A stretch of DNA of 12,741 bases from DATDMG01 sp036518955 (GTDB taxonomy: Bacteria; Actinomycetota; Actinomycetes; Actinomycetales; Kineosporiaceae): positions 1-12,741 of the forward strand of contig DATDMG010000338.1 of NCBI GenBank assembly GCA_036518955.1, given 5' to 3'. Made by a program: the position numbers and the translations under genes. The notes below the pieces were generated by a model. That model ran no database searches, had not been told where the DNA came from, and saw only the letters and a list, made by a program, of their open reading frames with translations. Positions 1 to 6,222 of this stretch are shown in pieces; positions within the stretch are counted from its first letter, which is position 1; every line of letters starts with the position of its first letter.

Positions 1-250
1 CCGGGGTGATCGTGCAGGCGAGGGCATCCTCGATGCCTGCATTGGCCGGTGGCACAGCCGTGCGTGCGATCCCTACGGCCACGATCTCTGCGCGGCGGAT
101 GGCCGACTCGACCGTGGGCGGGTCGGATGCCTCCGAGGAAAGGTCGACGAAAAGCAGGGGACGGCGTGGCACCCCGTCCGACGCCACTTCCGCCTCGGCG
201 AGCAGGCGACCAACCTCGTCCGGCGTCACCGGGGCATCCGGCTCACCCAC
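1..250 (-). CDS. Crotonase-like (enoyl-CoA hydratase/isomerase superfamily) protein, N-terminal part, cut by window edge
   Basis: A leftward frame open from a GTG at 250-248 to the window edge encodes about 83 residues without a stop. The frame has no ATG start. The readable part contains an RPLLFVDLSS strand followed by VESAIRRAEIVAVGIART, which resembles the first beta-alpha unit of divergent actinobacterial crotonases in which the usual N-terminal strand is degenerate. The catalytic region would lie beyond the edge, so no active-site residue can be checked. The GTG overlaps the last 8 bases of the amidohydrolase gene, so the two are probably translationally coupled; a second in-frame GTG at 229-227 is an alternative start. 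The gene call is fairly secure from coding character and position; the family call is tentative. Confidence 0.5.
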   Translation of the reverse strand, partial: MGEPDAPVTPDEVGRLLAEAEVASDGVPRRPLLFVDLSSEASDPPTVESAIRRAEIVAVGIARTAVPPANAGIEDALACTITP

Positions 251-1625
251 CGTGCACGACCTCACCGTCGACCAGCGTCATCCGGACATGACCGCGGTCG
301 AGGTCGCGGAGGACCTCGGCCAAGGGCGCATCCAGGACGACCAGGTCGGCCGGGGCACCGACCTCGATCCGGCGGACGGGGCCGCCCGGCGACAGGGCCG
401 GCGTCAGGAATCCGCGCAGTGCCTCGGCCGCTGCCACCCGTTCCGCGACGGCGACCCCTCGGCCGGCCGCGGTCGTTCGGGTCGCCGCAGCCCGGATGGT
501 GAACCAAGGGTTTGCGTGACCGTACGGTGCGTCACTGGAACAGCCGACGGGGATGCCGGCGGCGAGCAGGCTTGCGAACGGCCACAGATGCTCACGATCG
601 TCCGCCTCGACGTCGGCCAGGTACCGATCGCCACGCAGGACCGGCATCGAGGGCTGGGTGACGACCGTGACCTGCAGCGCGGCGAGCAGCCGGAGAACCT
701 CCGGCGGTCCCACCGCGACGTGCTCCACACGGTCGCCGCGGACGGACCCGACCACGCCGAGAGCGGCCGCCGTCAGCACGAGAGCGACTCGGGTGACGCA
801 GTGCACCGCAACGGCGCGCGGCCGGACCCGTTGAATCGCATCGGCCAGTTCGTCGAGGGACGGCAGCGCGTGATCGCTGACCACGACCTTGTGCGGCGCG
901 GACGAACCGGGATCACCGAGCAGTGTCAACCGCTGTCGGATCCCTCCTGATCGCAGCAGCGCGATGGTGTCCGGGTCGAGGTCCGGCGTGGCGTCGGTGA
1001 CGCCCGTGATCCCGTACGAGGCGAGTTCGGCCGACACTCCGGCGAGGTCGGGCGGCCGTGGCGTCCCCAGCTGACCACGCAGCCACCCGTCGCTGCGCCA
1101 CAGCCGGCCGGTGGCCCGCCCGTCGGCGTCCCGTTCGACCCCTCGAGGTTCCCCGGCGCCAACCTCGTCCAACCCGATCCACCGCAGAGCCGCGGAGTTC
1201 ATCACCCACAGGGAACCTCCCCCGTGCTGGATCCGGACGGGAACTTCGGGCCGCAGCCGGTCGAGGAGGTCGCGGTCCAGGTCCCCCGCCACCGATTCGT
1301 GGTAGCCGATCCCCCGGATCCAACCGTCGATCGGCCGAGCCGTTCGAAGTGCCGCGGCGAGCTGCTCGAGCGTGTTCGTGTCGGGCGGGCCGCACGGCAC
1401 GGACCGCGCAGCGGCGGCCATGGCCAGGAGGTGGCAGTGGTGGTCGTGCAACCCGGGCAGCACGGCGGCACCTCCGGCGTCGACGACTCGCGCCCCCGCG
1501 AGCGACGCGGCGGCGACGTGTTCGCCGACCCCGACGACGACGCCACCACGGACGAGCACCTCGGTCGGGCCGGCGCCCTCGACCGACGCGTTTCGCACGA
1601 CCAGGTCACGTGCCGGACGCCTCAT
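243..1625 (-). CDS. Metal-dependent amidohydrolase, YtcJ/Amidohydro_3-like
   Basis: The 460-residue protein has the amidohydrolase layout: a small N-terminal beta-sandwich (about 1-55), then a TIM barrel, then a C-terminal return to the sandwich (VGAPADLVVLD at about 422-432). The metal-site residues are visible: HxH at His63/His65 after LPGLHD, His275 in AVAVHCVT, His302 in RVEHV and Asp365 in SSDAPYG. The family hydrolyses amide or other C-N/C-O bonds in cyclic or linear substrates; YtcJ-like members are usually around 540 residues, so this one is short. ATG 1625 is preferred because the family's N-terminal strand (DLVVRNASV) begins just after it; GAGGAG lies only one base upstream, closer than usual. 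The open frame extends upstream into the DUF35 gene, but that part has no family character. The gene lies 62 bases after the DUF35 gene in an otherwise acyl-CoA-oriented unit. The substrate cannot be inferred. Confidence 0.88.
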   Translation of the reverse strand: MRRPARDLVVRNASVEGAGPTEVLVRGGVVVGVGEHVAAASLAGARVVDAGGAAVLPGLHDHHCHLLAMAAAARSVPCGPPDTNTLEQLAAALRTARPIDGWIRGIGYHESVAGDLDRDLLDRLRPEVPVRIQHGGGSLWVMNSAALRWIGLDEVGAGEPRGVERDADGRATGRLWRSDGWLRGQLGTPRPPDLAGVSAELASYGITGVTDATPDLDPDTIALLRSGGIRQRLTLLGDPGSSAPHKVVVSDHALPSLDELADAIQRVRPRAVAVHCVTRVALVLTAAALGVVGSVRGDRVEHVAVGPPEVLRLLAALQVTVVTQPSMPVLRGDRYLADVEADDREHLWPFASLLAAGIPVGCSSDAPYGHANPWFTIRAAATRTTAAGRGVAVAERVAAAEALRGFLTPALSPGGPVRRIEVGAPADLVVLDAPLAEVLRDLDRGHVRMTLVDGEVVHGG

Positions 1626-1687
1626 GCTCCTCAGCCTAGGGACTGAGGAACGCGAGGGGCCCCAGCACGTGCCACGACCGATCGATG

Positions 1688-2128
1688 TCAGGCGTGCGCC
1701 GTCGGCGCCGGACGGAACAGCGGGAGCTTCCAGCCGTCGGCGATGGGCGAGAACAGAACCTCCACCGGCATCCCGATGGTGACGTCGTCGGGATCGACGT
1801 CGACGATGTCGCTCACGAGACGGGCGCCGGGCGCACCGTCGAGATCGAGCACGGCGGCGACAAGGACGATGTCCGGAATACCCGGATAGCCGTGGATCAC
1901 CGAGTACGAGAAGACGGTGGCGCGGCCGGACAGCTCGGTCCAGTCCACGTCCCGGGACTGACAGGACGGGCAGAAGGCCGTGGGCGGCATCCGGAAGGTT
2001 CCGCAGCGCCCGCACCGCGCGACGACGAGCCGATCCTCCTTGGCGGCCGCCCAGAAGGGTTCGGTGTGCGGATCCGTTGCGATCTGGACGGACTCGCCCG
2101 GCAGGGCACTCGACCGCATGGTGCTCAC
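1688..2128 (-). CDS. DUF35 zinc-ribbon / OB-fold protein, partner of the thiolase-like protein
   Basis: This 146-residue protein has an N-terminal amphipathic stretch (TEPFWAAAKEDRLVVARC), a rubredoxin-like zinc ribbon with CxxC pairs at Cys39/Cys42 and Cys53/Cys56, and an OB-fold from about 65 to 140 (ATVFSYSVIHGYPGIPDIVLVAAV). That is the DUF35 arrangement. Such proteins are known obligate partners of Ltp-type thiolase-fold enzymes, for example the DUF35 domain of ChsH2 with the Ltp2 aldolase in steroid side-chain degradation, and this gene directly follows one. The GTG start at 2128 overlaps the upstream stop in a GTGA junction with AAGGGG two bases before it. An ATG at 2119, with 11 bases after the same AAGGGG, is a credible alternative that removes three residues. 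The function is probably to bind the acyl-CoA end and complete the active site of its partner. Confidence 0.9.
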   Translation of the reverse strand: MSTMRSSALPGESVQIATDPHTEPFWAAAKEDRLVVARCGRCGTFRMPPTAFCPSCQSRDVDWTELSGRATVFSYSVIHGYPGIPDIVLVAAVLDLDGAPGARLVSDIVDVDPDDVTIGMPVEVLFSPIADGWKLPLFRPAPTAHA

Positions 2129-3318
2129 AGCCCCTTCCCCAGGATCAGGCCGCTCACCGGCAGGTGGGCGGGTCCGCCCGTCACCAGGGCGAGTTCGGCG
2201 TCCTTCACCTGATTGACGGCGGTCCCCCGCATCTGCTCCACCGCCTCCACGATGTGGGTCATGCCCACGACGTACGCCTCGGACAGTTGCCCTCCGTGGG
2301 TGTTCACGGGAATGGAGCCCCCCTCGTAACGAATGGCCCCGCTCTCGACGAAGGGCCCGCCCTCACCCTTGCCGCAGAAGCCGTAGTCCTCCAGCTGCAT
2401 GAGGACCATGGGACTGAAGTGGTCGTACAGCAGGGCGACGTCGATGTCGGCGGCGGTGACGCCCGCCCGGCGGAACAGGTGCTTCGCGATGGCCGCGTTC
2501 CCGGAGGACGCGAACGTCTCCTGCGGCATCCCCATCCAGGAGAACGCCCGCCCCCAGTCCCGATGACCACCGTGGACCGCCGCGATCACCGGGACCGGTT
2601 CCCGGCGGAGGTCGACGGCACGATCCACACCGGTCGTGATCACCGCAACCGCCCCGTCGGTCTCCTGGCAGAAGTCGAACAGGCACAGCGGGTCCGCGAT
2701 CATTCGGGCGCTGAAGTAGGCGTCCAGGGTGAGCGGCTCACGGAACATGGCGGTCGGGCGGTTGGCCGCGTTCTGGCGCTGCGAGATAGCGATCTCCGCG
2801 AACGCTTCCCGGCGTGTGCCGTAGTCGTGCATGTGACGCCGCGCCAGGACGCTCATGAGGTGGCCCGGCCCCGAGAGCCCGCTGGGCTTCAGGAAGGACG
2901 ACAGCGGATCGGGGGGAACGGTCGCGAAGATGCTGCCCAGACGCGAGGCGGGGTTCTGCTGCAACGCCATCACGGTTACGACGACGTTGGCGTCCCCCGC
3001 GATGATCGCGGCCCGCGCGAGACCGATCGAGCCGGCAGACCCTCCGCCGCCGGAGGTCAGCGCGGCGCTGAACGTGACCTCGGGGATTCCGAGGTTCTCC
3101 ATGAACACGGCCGTGTCCAGCTTGTCGGTGTAGCCGGCGCCGGCGCCCGAGTAGTAGGCGAATCCGTCGATGTCCTTGGCCGACAGTCCGGCGTCCTCGC
3201 ACGCGGCCAGGATCGCCTCACAGGCGAGTTCCGTGATCGTCCGTGGCCACGACCGGCCACGCTTGTAGTAGGCCGTGGTGCCCACGCCCACGACCGCGAC
3301 CTCCGCTGCTCTGGTCAC
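2125..3318 (-). CDS. Ltp-type thiolase-fold protein (lipid-transfer protein / possible retro-aldolase)
   Basis: The 397-residue protein begins with AEVAVVGVGTTAYYKRG, typical of the SCP-x/Ltp thiolase subfamily. The position that carries the nucleophilic cysteine in true thiolases (CxSG) reads TSGGGG (about 88-93), so a Claisen reaction by the normal route is unlikely. Tyr298 (LLYDHFS) and Tyr349 (GGQLSEAYVVG) fall about where Ltp2 aldolase has two tyrosines reported as essential, and His341 lies in the NTHGG motif. Together with the adjacent DUF35 gene this supports a retro-aldol lyase acting on a beta-hydroxyacyl-CoA, but a plain lipid-transfer role is not excluded. The open frame extends upstream to 3534, but that part is antisense-like and overlaps the thioesterase gene. 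GTG 3318 is chosen because it overlaps a short upstream ORF as GTGA and has GGTGG seven bases upstream; GTG 3321 is equally possible. Confidence 0.9.
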   Translation of the reverse strand: MTRAAEVAVVGVGTTAYYKRGRSWPRTITELACEAILAACEDAGLSAKDIDGFAYYSGAGAGYTDKLDTAVFMENLGIPEVTFSAALTSGGGGSAGSIGLARAAIIAGDANVVVTVMALQQNPASRLGSIFATVPPDPLSSFLKPSGLSGPGHLMSVLARRHMHDYGTRREAFAEIAISQRQNAANRPTAMFREPLTLDAYFSARMIADPLCLFDFCQETDGAVAVITTGVDRAVDLRREPVPVIAAVHGGHRDWGRAFSWMGMPQETFASSGNAAIAKHLFRRAGVTAADIDVALLYDHFSPMVLMQLEDYGFCGKGEGGPFVESGAIRYEGGSIPVNTHGGQLSEAYVVGMTHIVEAVEQMRGTAVNQVKDAELALVTGGPAHLPVSGLILGKGL

Positions 3319-3383
3319 CACGTCACCACCGTTCGTCTCAGGGAGGGTTGTCCAGCGTCCGCGGACACCGCCGTCGTGCTCAT
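3315..3383 (-). CDS. Possible 22-codon coupling ORF between thioesterase and Ltp genes
   Basis: A small ORF starts at ATG 3383-3381, overlapping the thioesterase stop as ATGA. It encodes 22 residues (beginning MSTTAVSADAG) and stops at TGA 3317-3315, overlapping the Ltp GTG start as GTGA. It therefore fills the whole gap between the two genes with one-base-shift junctions at both ends, which would let ribosomes pass from one gene to the next. No family is recognisable and the peptide need not be functional; it could be chance. It has no strong Shine-Dalgarno site of its own. Confidence 0.3.
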   Translation of the reverse strand: MSTTAVSADAGQPSLRRTVVTW

Positions 3384-4015
3384 GCCTGGCCCGGCCGCAA
3401 CTCGACGAACAGCGCCGACGCCTCAGCAGTGACGGCGTCGCCGTCGTAGAGCGCCGCATGCAGGTAGCGCTTGCGCCCGTCGACCCGGTCCACCGTCGCG
3501 ACCACGGACAGCGGCCGGGCGACGGGGGTGACACGCCGGAAGTCGACGGTCAGCGATGCGGTCCTGGCCATGGCACGGCCGACATTGGCGAGCCGACCGA
3601 GGACCTCGTCGAAGAACAGTGGCAGCGCGCCACCGTGCACCGCACCGTTGCCACCCAGGTAGCGCGTGGCGAACGTGACCTCACCGCGCAGCGTCGATTC
3701 GGTGAGCACCACCGAGGTGAGCTCCGGCGCGAGGGACCGTGTGGCAGCGGTGCGCTCGAGGTCGCTCCAGCTCGGTGGCTCCGAACCCGTCATCCGGAAC
3801 GGATCCAGCCGCGCGGACGCCTGCTGGAGCAGCTCCACGACCTCCATCAGCGTGTCCGGCGGAGCCAGCGTGCCGAGGACCCGATCCTGCAGATCGCGGG
3901 TCGCACCCACAAGTCGGGCCAGTTCCGGGGACGACACGACGGAGCTGTCCGTCGAGACCGGAAACCCTGTGACGACAGTGGGATCGGCAGAACCGGTCCG
4001 ATCAGAGACGGTCAC
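3380..4015 (-). CDS. PaaI-like hotdog-fold acyl-CoA thioesterase
   Basis: The 211-residue protein has a C-terminal hotdog domain (about 105-207). It carries the PaaI/4HBT signature GGNGAVHGG (121-129) and the following helix LPLFFDEVLGRL with Asp136 at the usual catalytic acid position. The later strands TASLTVDFRRVTPV and KRYLHAALYDGD-AVTAEASALFV complete the fold. The first 100 residues are an extension beyond the minimal hotdog, helical in part (about 30-70), as seen in several actinobacterial members. The role expected from the family is hydrolysis of acyl-CoA esters, perhaps to rescue CoA trapped by pathway intermediates. GTG 4015 is supported by AAGGA seven bases upstream. It is the first gene of the leftward unit, behind the 173-base divergent promoter region, and its stop codon overlaps a short downstream ORF as ATGA. 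Confidence 0.87.
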   Translation of the reverse strand: MTVSDRTGSADPTVVTGFPVSTDSSVVSSPELARLVGATRDLQDRVLGTLAPPDTLMEVVELLQQASARLDPFRMTGSEPPSWSDLERTAATRSLAPELTSVVLTESTLRGEVTFATRYLGGNGAVHGGALPLFFDEVLGRLANVGRAMARTASLTVDFRRVTPVARPLSVVATVDRVDGRKRYLHAALYDGDAVTAEASALFVELRPGQA

Positions 4016-4188
4016 GTAGAAGTCCTTTCACCACGGGATCACAGCGGGCCGGCGGGGTGCACAGCGGCCGGCGAGGAGATGGGGCCAGGGTCTGCTGATG
4101 GGCGAGGCATGATGACGCTCTGCTGCTTGACACTGTATACCGAACCAGCTTTACCCTGTATAGCTCATACTGCGAAGGTGAGACATCC
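4016..4188. promoter_or_regulatory. Divergent promoter region between thioesterase and DUF2889 genes
   Basis: This 173-base stretch has no gene and is locally A+T-richer (about 4125-4175) than its surroundings. Rightward, a perfect TTGACA at 4127-4132 is followed after 17 bases by TTTACC (4150-4155), a weak -10. Leftward, the complement reads TATACA (4162-4157), 17 bases, TATACA (4139-4134), which has correct -35/-10 spacing with 4 of 6 consensus matches in each box. The two promoters would overlap face to face, so transcription of the two units may interfere or be co-controlled. A CTGTATA direct repeat at 4133 and 4156 is part of the same structure. Confidence 0.5.
4133..4142 (-). promoter_or_regulatory. 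Candidate operator CGGTATACAG
   Basis: On the minus strand this site reads CGGTATACAG around a GTATAC palindrome. It matches 9 of 10 bases of CGGTATACTG at 8704-8713, in the other divergent promoter region of the window. GTATAC-centred sites are typical operators for GntR-family (FCD-type) regulators, but no regulator gene lies in the window, so the binding factor is unknown. It overlaps the proposed leftward -10 box, so part of the match could be promoter sequence. Confidence 0.35.
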
Positions 4189-4216
4189 ATGACGCCTGAG
4201 ACATCCATGACGCCGG
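4181..4216 (+). repeat. 18-base tandem duplication across the DUF2889 start codon
   Basis: Two adjacent 18-base units (4181-4198 and 4199-4216) differ at one base only, the 17th. Each contains CATCCATGACGCC, so the duplication creates two in-frame ATG codons at 4189 and 4207 and adds six residues to the predicted N-terminus. Only the first ATG has a Shine-Dalgarno-like AAGGTG (4175-4180) at a normal distance. Confidence 0.85.
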
Positions 4217-5217
4217 TCGCGATCGGCCCCCTGCACCCCCGGCACGGGATTCACGCGCCGACCTCGGGGACGCCCGATCGGACGCCCGGATCCGTCCGCC
4301 GGACGGCGACGACCGACATGCTGCGCCCCGAGGGCTTGTCGGGGCCGCTGATCCTGGTAGGCCGGGCCAGGGACCTCATCACGGAGCTGGGTCCATCGAC
4401 CCGAACCGCCGCAGAGGCGGCGACGCGGGTGGTTGTCGACTACATCGGCGGCCGCACCGTCGAGGAACTGACGACGACCCCCGATCGACCCGCCCTGCAG
4501 GCCGTCCTCGGACGTTCAGCCGCAGGAGGTTTCCGCGGTGCCGTGCTGGCCGCCGACCCTGCGGTGCCGGAGGAGGAGGGGCTGCTGAACCTGCTGCTCG
4601 ACGACATCCCCGTGGCGACCCTGGTCTCGGGGCACGCGTGGAGCGCCGGCGACGAACAGGCCCGCACACCTCACGTGTCCATGCGCTCGACCCTGATCGC
4701 CGACCAGTGCGCGGGCTTCGCCTCCGATGCCACGATCATGACGGAGATCGCACGGAGCGGGCGCGCACCGGTCGTCACCGGCCCTGCCGCTCCGTCGCTG
4801 GCGAATGGTGACCCGCTGGCCTGGCACGAGCTGGATCCATTGCCCCCGCACGCCATGCGACGGTCCCGCCGGATGGACATCCGGCCCGGAACACCGACGA
4901 CGGTCGACGTCCTGTTCCGCGACTCCTACGTGCGCCCCGACGGGCTCGAGACCGTCGTCCACGAGTACACGGTCCTGATGACCCTGGACGCCGACACCGG
5001 GGTCGTGACGTCGTGCGAGGCAGCCCCTCGTGTCCTCCCCTGGGCGGAGTGCCCCGCCGCCGCCGCATCCGCTCGCCGACTGGCCGGGCAACCGGTGGCA
5101 GGCCTCCGCGCGCACGTTCGGCAGTCATTCCTGGGGACGTCGACCTGTACGCATCTCAACGACACGCTGCGGTCACTGGAGGACGTTCCCGCGCTGCTCT
5201 CGCTGCTGGCGAACTGA
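4189..5217 (+). CDS. DUF2889 domain protein of unknown function
   Basis: The 342-residue protein has no signal peptide or membrane segment. It opens with HPRHGIHAPTSGTPDRTPGSVRRTATTDMLRP (about 17-47), an Arg/Pro-rich conserved-looking start, and ends with a domain whose hallmark is GTSTCTHLNDTLRSL (316-330). The CTHL(N/T)-xxLR motif (Cys320, His322) and the preceding strands VHEYTVLMTLDADTGVV and PWAECPAA are characteristic of DUF2889, for which I know no established biochemical function. The strict Cys-Thr-His triad suggests metal or cofactor binding, but that is inference. ATG 4189 is favoured over ATG 4207 because only it has AAGGTG eight bases upstream. The gene stands alone, diverging from the thioesterase unit and converging on the SDR. 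Confidence 0.85.
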   Translation: MTPETSMTPVAIGPLHPRHGIHAPTSGTPDRTPGSVRRTATTDMLRPEGLSGPLILVGRARDLITELGPSTRTAAEAATRVVVDYIGGRTVEELTTTPDRPALQAVLGRSAAGGFRGAVLAADPAVPEEEGLLNLLLDDIPVATLVSGHAWSAGDEQARTPHVSMRSTLIADQCAGFASDATIMTEIARSGRAPVVTGPAAPSLANGDPLAWHELDPLPPHAMRRSRRMDIRPGTPTTVDVLFRDSYVRPDGLETVVHEYTVLMTLDADTGVVTSCEAAPRVLPWAECPAAAASARRLAGQPVAGLRAHVRQSFLGTSTCTHLNDTLRSLEDVPALLSLLAN

Positions 5218-5338
5218 CACCGGCAGACCGACCGCGCACTCTTGGCGGGCGTCCGGCGGCCCACCAGTGGCAGGGCGGGTGAGCCGACGGACAGCCGATC
5301 CCGAGAGGCGGTCGGGAACGCTCCGGCGAGGCGAACGA
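5218..5338. other. Convergent intergenic region
   Basis: This 121-base gap separates the converging DUF2889 and SDR genes. It holds no ORF with coding character. The only structure I see is a short hairpin at 5295-5315 (listed separately); there is no T-run as in a classical intrinsic terminator. Confidence 0.6.
5295..5315. terminator. Weak hairpin, possible bidirectional terminator
   Basis: CCGATC (5295-5300) pairs with GGTCGG (5310-5315) across a 9-base loop, with one T-G wobble on the plus strand and one mismatch on the minus strand. It sits between converging genes where a terminator is expected, but the stem is short and no T-tract follows in either direction. Confidence 0.2.
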
Positions 5339-6169
5339 TCAGCGCACGGAGAAGCCCGCATCCACGGGCAGCTGCACCCCCGTGAGGTAGCGCGCCTCGT
5401 CGGAGACCAGCCACGCCACCGCGTTGGCGATCTCCTCCGGCTGCAGGATCTCGACGGGAAGCGCGTTCTGCATCGCGGAGATCATGTTGCTGCCGCCGGC
5501 AGCTGCCTGAGCCATCATCGCGGCCATCGCGGCGTTCTGCGTCATCCCGCTCACGACCCCCGTGGGGTGCACCGTGTTCACACGGATCGACTCGGGAGCC
5601 AACTCCACGGCCAGCGACTGCATCAGCCCAACCAGGCCTCGCTTCGAGGCGGAATAGGCCTGGGAGCTGGCGAAGGGCGACGGTGCCCCCTTCAGCCCGG
5701 CCGTGGAACTGGTGATGACGATGGACCCGCCTCGACCACCCTGGCGCAAGTAGGGCAGCGCCGCCCGCACCGCGTGCCAGCTGCCGGTCAGATTGATCTG
5801 GATCGTCTCCGTCCACTCACGCAGCGGATCGACCTCCGGCCCGAGCCGGATGACGCCGGCGTTGGCGATGACGATGTCGAGACGCCCGAAGGCGGAGAAG
5901 CCCTCCTCGACGGCCGCCGAGACGGCGGCGAAGTCGCGCACGTCGGCCTGCCGGGCCACGATGCGCCTCCCCTCCTTCTCGACGAGGGCGGCGGTCTCCT
6001 CCAGATCGGCGACCGAGGCGTTCGGGTAGTCCATCCACGGCACGTCCTGGCAGATGTCGATGCCGATGACGTCGCAGCCCTCGCGTGCCAGGCGAACTGC
6101 ATGCGCGCGCCCCTGCCCGCGAGCCACCCCGGTGATGAACGCGACCTTGCCTTCGAGTCCCATAGCCAT
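5339..6169 (-). CDS. SDR-family oxidoreductase, mycofactocin-coupled / carveol-dehydrogenase-like
   Basis: The 276-residue protein is a classical short-chain dehydrogenase. It has the dinucleotide motif TGVARGQG (13-20), an acidic end of the second strand (IDIC, 37-40), NAG (103-105), Asn126 in INLTG, serines at 154-155 and the catalytic pair Tyr172/Lys176 in AYSASK. The GKVAFITGxARGQGRxHAVRLA start and the insertion DYPNASVADLEETAALVEKEG (about 47-67) mark the subfamily that includes carveol dehydrogenase and the mycofactocin-associated SDRs, which keep NAD(H) tightly bound and pass electrons to mycofactocin. The likely reaction is oxidation of a secondary or cyclic alcohol. AAGGACG lies about six bases before ATG 6169. 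It follows the CoA-transferase gene by 53 bases and is probably cotranscribed with it. No mycofactocin biosynthesis gene is in the window. Confidence 0.9.
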   Translation of the reverse strand: MAMGLEGKVAFITGVARGQGRAHAVRLAREGCDVIGIDICQDVPWMDYPNASVADLEETAALVEKEGRRIVARQADVRDFAAVSAAVEEGFSAFGRLDIVIANAGVIRLGPEVDPLREWTETIQINLTGSWHAVRAALPYLRQGGRGGSIVITSSTAGLKGAPSPFASSQAYSASKRGLVGLMQSLAVELAPESIRVNTVHPTGVVSGMTQNAAMAAMMAQAAAGGSNMISAMQNALPVEILQPEEIANAVAWLVSDEARYLTGVQLPVDAGFSVR

Positions 6170-6222
6170 TCAAACCGTCCTTCTGGTGAGCGACCCGGCG
6201 GGGGCTGAGTCGAGGTTGTGGG

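Noticed and set aside
6..950. A 314-codon plus-strand frame at the left edge
   Set aside because: It is antisense to the amidohydrolase and crotonase-like genes and has a shadow-like composition without recognisable domains.
1626..2015. N-terminal extension of the amidohydrolase frame upstream of ATG 1625
   Set aside because: It overlaps the DUF35 gene out of frame, is Arg-rich without structure, and the family start motif begins at 1625.
2077..3432. A 451-codon plus-strand frame
   Set aside because: It lies antisense to the Ltp and DUF35 genes, whose motifs are unmistakable, and its own translation has no conserved motif.
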